This document shows positions 7,008 through 10,151 of a stretch of DNA of 10,151 nt, in pieces. The stretch is from contig JBAXTB010000214.1 in NCBI GenBank assembly GCA_037130425.1, positions 1 to 10,151 on the forward strand. The letters run 5' to 3'. The translations under genes and the position numbers were made by a program. Position 1 is the stretch's first letter. The number at the start of each line of letters is the position of its first letter. Origin of the DNA: M3007 sp037130425 (GTDB lineage: Bacteria > Bacteroidota > Bacteroidia > Chitinophagales > Saprospiraceae). The notes under the pieces are model-generated. The model was not told the origin of the DNA. It saw only the letters and a list, made by a program, of their open reading frames with translations, and searched no databases.

Positions 7008-7160
7008 GTTAGGGGAAAATGCGTCCACTACCTTGCTATTTTAGAATTTTATTACTTAGTGGACGAATTTGATCGGCGTTCGGAGGAATCGCGCCCGCGC
7101 GAGCCTGTGCCCGTGCGGCACCGGATGAATCTTATTAAACGTGCCCCTTTGTCAACTTAG
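7008..7160 (+). pseudogene. degraded 3' remnant of a Bpt/ATE1-family transferase gene
   Basis: In the frame that ends at TAG 7158-7160, this stretch translates to GKCVHYLAILEFYYL, then VDEFDRRSEESRPREPVPVR and HRMNLI. It aligns with the C-terminus of the intact transferase (GKKYYYHGY, LNFNNL, FDWGSGAWRPRERMPVRRWV, DLV). FDxxSxxxRPRExxPVR matches with identical spacing, and nucleotides 7092-7139 are clearly similar to 4379-4426. About 11 residues are missing between the YxxxY part and LEF, and no upstream coding part or start codon is present because stops lie at 6978 and 6987. It therefore looks like a truncated, diverged relic. It has diverged more than the lipoprotein copies beside it, so it is older than their duplication, or it comes from a different paralog. 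The alternative of a short functional ORF seems unlikely. Confidence 0.6.
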
Positions 7161-7193
7161 TACCCCAAATTTTTGTTTTACCTCCATCCGGGG

Positions 7194-7224
7194 TTTGTAT
7201 TCCGGGAAACTTGCAGCATCTTTG
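7194..7224 (+). promoter_or_regulatory. candidate Bacteroidota-type promoter for the E2/pyruvate kinase unit
   Basis: TTTG (7194-7197), a 19-nt spacer and CATCTTTG (7217-7224) match the TTTG / TAnnTTTG pattern at all positions except the first T of the -7 box. Transcription would begin near 7231, leaving a leader of about 35 nt before ATG 7266. No Shine-Dalgarno site precedes that ATG, which is usual for this phylum. Confidence 0.4.
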
Positions 7225-7265
7225 CCGGTCTTTGATCACAAAGGTCAATTTTATTGTTTCCAAAT

Positions 7266-8534
7266 ATGGCACACGAATTCAAATTGCCCTCTTTGGGCGA
7301 CGGCGTAACAGGAAAAGTTACTGAAATAATGGTTAAACCAGGCGATTCCGTCAAAAAGGAACAAATCGTCATGGTCGTCGGCACCGACAAGGTGGATGCT
7401 GAAATGCCGGTGGATGTAGACGGCGTTGTAGAAGAGGTTTTGGTCAAAAAAGGCGACGATGTTACCGACGGTACGCCGGTTTTGCGCATTAAAACGGAAG
7501 GAGCCGCTACGGCTGCCGCGCCGACGCCTGCGGCAACGCCCGAACCCAAAGCAACTGCTGCACCTGAAGCGGCTGCCACAACTGCCGTTGCAGCAACACC
7601 TGCACCCACGCAAGCGCCCGCACAAACGGGATCGCTCCGGGTTTCGCCTTTGGCCCGCAAACGCGCCAAAGAACTCGGCGTTAATTTGTCGGATGTACGC
7701 CCGACAGATGGCAGCAACCGACTGTCTTACAAGGATGTGGTTGATTTTGTCAAACAAAAAATCGACAAGGGCGGCAGCAGCAATACCGGTTCCGGTACGG
7801 CAATGGCCCACAAACCACTGCCGAATTTCGAGAAATTTGGCGCCATTGAACGCCAGCCGCAAAGCAGGATCGGAGTTTTGACCGCCGATAATATGGTGTA
7901 CGCCTTCAACGCCATCCCGCACGCCTGGATTTCGGAGAAAGCAGACATTACGCGACTCGAACAACTGCGCCAACAATATAAGGATCAGGTGAAAGCGGCA
8001 GGCGGAAACCTGACTACCACCGCGATCCTGACCAAAGCAATTTGCACCGTGTTGCGCAAAATGCCGCAGTTCAATGCCAGTTATGACCTTGAAGCACGCG
8101 AAGTTATTTATAAAAAATATTTCAATATCGGTATTGCTGTTGATACGCCGCGCGGCCTGCTCGTGCCCGTTATCCGCAACGCCGACCAAAAAAGTTTGAC
8201 CGAAATTTCGGTTGACCTGACGGAACTCTCGACCCGCACCCGCGATGGCAAAAACAAACCCGACGATATGGACGGGGGCACGTTTACCATTTCGAACATC
8301 GGCGGCATCGGCGGTACCAACATGATTTCGATTGTAAACTGGCCGCAAGTGGCTATTTTGAGTATAACAGCAGCCCATACAGAGCCGTATTGGAACGGCA
8401 CTGCTTTTGAACCGCGTCTGATGATGCCGATGACCATCGGTTGGGATCACCGCGTCATCAACGGCGCTGATGCTGCCCGCTTCCTTGCAGACTTGAAAAA
8501 GATTCTGGAAGAGCCGTTTTTAGGGTGGCTTTAA
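7266..8534 (+). CDS. 2-oxo acid dehydrogenase E2 (dihydrolipoyl acyltransferase), AceF-like
   Basis: This is the core subunit of a pyruvate-dehydrogenase-type complex. It passes the acyl group from lipoamide to CoA, giving acetyl-CoA if the substrate is pyruvate. The 422-residue protein has one lipoyl domain (3-77) with the lipoylated Lys42 in GTDKVD. An Ala/Pro/Thr-rich flexible linker (80-121) follows, then a peripheral-subunit-binding domain (RVSPLARKRAKELGV, 125-139, to about 163). The catalytic domain runs from about 186 to the end, with KYFNIGIAVDTPRGLLVPV, FTISNIGGIGG and DHRVINGADAARF. The catalytic domain resembles E. coli AceF more than the branched-chain or 2-oxoglutarate E2s, so PDH is the best guess. 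His395 is the catalytic base. The usual Asp of HxxxDG is Asn399. No E1 or E3 genes are in view. I chose ATG 7266 because LPSLGDGV follows at the normal distance. The pyruvate kinase-like gene follows after 29 bp. Confidence 0.95.
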   Translation: MAHEFKLPSLGDGVTGKVTEIMVKPGDSVKKEQIVMVVGTDKVDAEMPVDVDGVVEEVLVKKGDDVTDGTPVLRIKTEGAATAAAPTPAATPEPKATAAPEAAATTAVAATPAPTQAPAQTGSLRVSPLARKRAKELGVNLSDVRPTDGSNRLSYKDVVDFVKQKIDKGGSSNTGSGTAMAHKPLPNFEKFGAIERQPQSRIGVLTADNMVYAFNAIPHAWISEKADITRLEQLRQQYKDQVKAAGGNLTTTAILTKAICTVLRKMPQFNASYDLEAREVIYKKYFNIGIAVDTPRGLLVPVIRNADQKSLTEISVDLTELSTRTRDGKNKPDDMDGGTFTISNIGGIGGTNMISIVNWPQVAILSITAAHTEPYWNGTAFEPRLMMPMTIGWDHRVINGADAARFLADLKKILEEPFLGWL

Positions 8535-8563
8535 GCCGTTTGGCTTCTTAAAAAATAATTGAT

Positions 8564-10039
8564 ATGAAGCCTGCTACCCTATCCTACCTGCGCAGCACAC
8601 TGTTGCACTTGGAATCCAAAATGAACACAGATGTCGCCGAACATGCAAACGTTCTCAAACATCTCAACGAAGAACAACGCATAAGCGGCGAAAATCTGCT
8701 GCACTACCTCAGCCTCCGAAGCGAGGACATTCGAGATTTGCAGGAAGCATTGCACAATTCCGGGCTTTCATCTTTGGCCAGTTCGGAAAGCCATATATTA
8801 CATCAAATCCAATTGGTGCTTGACCGCTTGGGCGACAAAACGCCTGCTGCGCAAAAGTCATCCTGCGACGCGGCTTTTGGTCGCAATGCGATCCGAAACC
8901 ATACGGCACAATTGTTTGGGCAAAAATCTAACCCGGCCATTCCTTATTTAATGGTCACATTTGACAGCGATTTTGCCGATGATTATAGAAAGGTGCATCA
9001 GTTGGTCGCAGCCGGTATGAACGTAGCGCGTATAAACTGCGCCCATGATAATCAAGAGGTCTGGGAAAAAATGATCGCCAACATCCACAGAGCGGCGGCG
9101 GCAACCGGACAAACCTGCAAAATTCACATTGACCTTGCCGGCCCAAAACTTCGAACCCAAATCCTGGGTAAAGGGCAAAAAAAAGAACGCGTTGAATTTG
9201 ATGATAACCGCATTTTTTTCCTGGCGGAACCGGATTTCCCCATTGTTGATAAGCAAATTGTAATCGGTTGTACGACGCCCGGCATTATCAGTCAATTACG
9301 CGCTGGGGAACGGGTGTTGTTCGACGACGGTTTGTTTGAAGCCAGGGTGGAAAATGTGCGAAAAGGGATCGCCATGATGCATTTAGTGCGTGTTTCTGCT
9401 AAAAAACCAATCTTGAAGGCCGAAAAAGGAATTAATTTCCCTGATACGATCCTTAATTTGGCCTCCCTGACGGATGAAGACCGCGCTGTTTTGCCCTTTG
9501 TGGTAAAACATGCCCACACCATTGGCTATTCCTTTGTCAGCACACCGGCCGATTTGAAAATATTACAGGATTTATTACATCAATTACACTCCAAGAACAC
9601 TGAAATCCCTTCCATTATCCTGAAAATCGAAACGCCGGAAGCCGTCAAAAACCTGCCCGCCTTATTACTTCAAGGTATGATTGAACGCAGCTTCGGCGTT
9701 ATGATCGCCCGCGGCGACTTAGCCGTAGAAATCGGTTTTGAACGCATGAGCGAAATCCAGGAAGAAATACTCTGGATTTGCGAGGCAGCGCATGTACCAG
9801 TCATTTGGGCGACTCAGGTGCTTGAAAACCTGAACAAATCTGGCATTGCCACCCGTTCGGAAGTGACAGACGCCGCCCACGCCGCCTTAGCCGAGTGTGT
9901 GATGATTAACAAAGGCTCCCACACCTTACAAGTTATTGAAACATTGAAGGATATTTTGCAGCGCAGCGGCGGCCACCACTTTAAGAAGACGTATTCTATG
10001 AGACCTTTGAGTATTGCGTCGCGGTTTATGGCGCGGTGA
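8564..10039 (+). CDS. atypical pyruvate kinase with N-terminal extension and no C-terminal domain
   Basis: Pyruvate kinase converts PEP and ADP to pyruvate and ATP. The 491-residue protein begins with about 125 residues not found in ordinary PK, including NLLHYLSLR (44-52) and DIRDLQEAL...GLSSLASSESHIL. I recall a similar N-terminal module in PK-like proteins of cyanobacteria and planctomycetes. The barrel follows: GMNVARINCAHD (151-162), IDLAGPKLRT (189-198), a B domain with GERVLFDDGLFEARV, KIET (354-357) with catalytic Lys354 and the metal ligand Glu356, ARGDLAVEIG (382-391) with Asp385, and ATQVLENL (416-423) with Thr417. The protein stops soon after MINKGS, so the allosteric PK C-domain is missing. 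The K+ ligand Ser of NFSHG is Ala160, and GPE is GPK (Lys195), as in K+-independent PKs. Catalytic residues are kept, so activity is plausible. It is likely co-transcribed with the E2 gene. Confidence 0.88.
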   Translation: MKPATLSYLRSTLLHLESKMNTDVAEHANVLKHLNEEQRISGENLLHYLSLRSEDIRDLQEALHNSGLSSLASSESHILHQIQLVLDRLGDKTPAAQKSSCDAAFGRNAIRNHTAQLFGQKSNPAIPYLMVTFDSDFADDYRKVHQLVAAGMNVARINCAHDNQEVWEKMIANIHRAAAATGQTCKIHIDLAGPKLRTQILGKGQKKERVEFDDNRIFFLAEPDFPIVDKQIVIGCTTPGIISQLRAGERVLFDDGLFEARVENVRKGIAMMHLVRVSAKKPILKAEKGINFPDTILNLASLTDEDRAVLPFVVKHAHTIGYSFVSTPADLKILQDLLHQLHSKNTEIPSIILKIETPEAVKNLPALLLQGMIERSFGVMIARGDLAVEIGFERMSEIQEEILWICEAAHVPVIWATQVLENLNKSGIATRSEVTDAAHAALAECVMINKGSHTLQVIETLKDILQRSGGHHFKKTYSMRPLSIASRFMAR

Positions 10040-10151
10040 GTAGCCAATTTAAGCGTTACCGAAATCCGAAAGGGGCAATGTCATTGACTTAAGCGCTACA
10101 GAACCACGAAGTGGTTAAACTTGAGTAGCCCCGTATGAAATGCGGGGTAAG
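10040..10151. repeat. REP-like intergenic element with direct repeats and two hairpins (runs off the window)
   Basis: TTAAGCGTTACCGAA starts at 10049 and TTAAGCGCTACAGAA at 10089, a degenerate direct repeat with a 40-bp period. The second copy continues into a perfect hairpin, AACCAC-GAA-GTGGTT (10102-10116). A second hairpin follows: CCCCGTA (10129-10135), loop TGAAA, TGCGGGG (10141-10147), seven pairs with one G-T wobble. The layout of short degenerate repeats with compact GC stems resembles dispersed palindromic elements between Bacteroidota genes. The last hairpin could help end the pyruvate kinase transcript, but no T-tract is visible before the window ends. Confidence 0.55.

Noticed and set aside
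6954..7010. promoter for the lipoprotein pair on the minus strand (TTTG then TATTTATG)
   Set aside because: The boxes are only 15 nt apart, against 19-21 nt in the consensus, so the match is not convincing.
7022..7065. 9-bp perfect inverted repeat CGTCCACTA / TAGTGGACG with a 26-nt loop, considered as an operator or insertion end
   Set aside because: A repeat of this size and spacing is expected about once or twice by chance in 10 kb, and it lies inside the transferase remnant. There is no sign of a target duplication.
7251..8450. 399-residue minus-strand open frame, and a 179-residue one at 7178-7717
   Set aside because: Both are antisense to the E2 gene, whose domains and motifs are unambiguous. 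The Ala/Pro linker explains their repetitive Arg/Cys/Gly or Ala/Val composition.

Overview
The window looks like a chromosomal segment of a Bacteroidota bacterium, possibly of the Saprospiria/Chitinophagia side. Three things suggest this. The genes mostly lack Shine-Dalgarno sites, and candidate promoters resemble the phylum's TTTG / TAnnTTTG pattern. The lipoproteins carry a Lys-Asp pair just after the lipidated Cys. The PEP carboxylase has the divergent FDGRGGPP glycine loop that I recall from that phylum. The taxon is inferred and was not checked by any search.

Layout, left to right. 1-396 (+) is the 3' end of an unrecognised AT-rich gene. 474-902 (+) is a small lipoprotein with a BamE/SmpA-like segment. 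903-1004 is a convergent spacer holding two short repeat families. 1005-3593 (-) is PEP carboxylase (ppc). A 122-bp divergent spacer separates it from 3716-4441 (+), a compact Bpt/ATE1-family aminoacyl-tRNA--protein transferase. Its stop codon overlaps the stop of the first of two head-to-tail (-) genes, 4438-5694 and 5697-6953. These encode PQQ-repeat beta-propeller lipoproteins that are identical over 1216 bp. 6954-7265 is a divergent spacer that contains a degraded 3' remnant of a second transferase gene and a candidate promoter. 7266-8534 (+) is a dihydrolipoyl acyltransferase (E2, AceF-like). 29 bp later comes 8564-10039 (+), an atypical pyruvate kinase with an N-terminal extension and no C-terminal domain. 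10040-10151 is a repeat-rich, hairpin-bearing element running off the window.

Three genes act at the PEP-pyruvate-acetyl-CoA node: ppc (PEP to oxaloacetate), the pyruvate kinase-like protein (PEP to pyruvate) and the E2 (pyruvate to acetyl-CoA, if it is the PDH E2). The last two are probably co-transcribed. The accessory part is the lipoprotein pair, flanked on one side by the intact transferase gene and on the other by a broken piece of a related gene.

I found no CRISPR array, RNA gene, transposase or clear defence system. The most unusual signals are the exact CDS-sized tandem duplication whose coding differences all fall in the signal peptide, the transferase remnant beside it, and the unusual pyruvate kinase.
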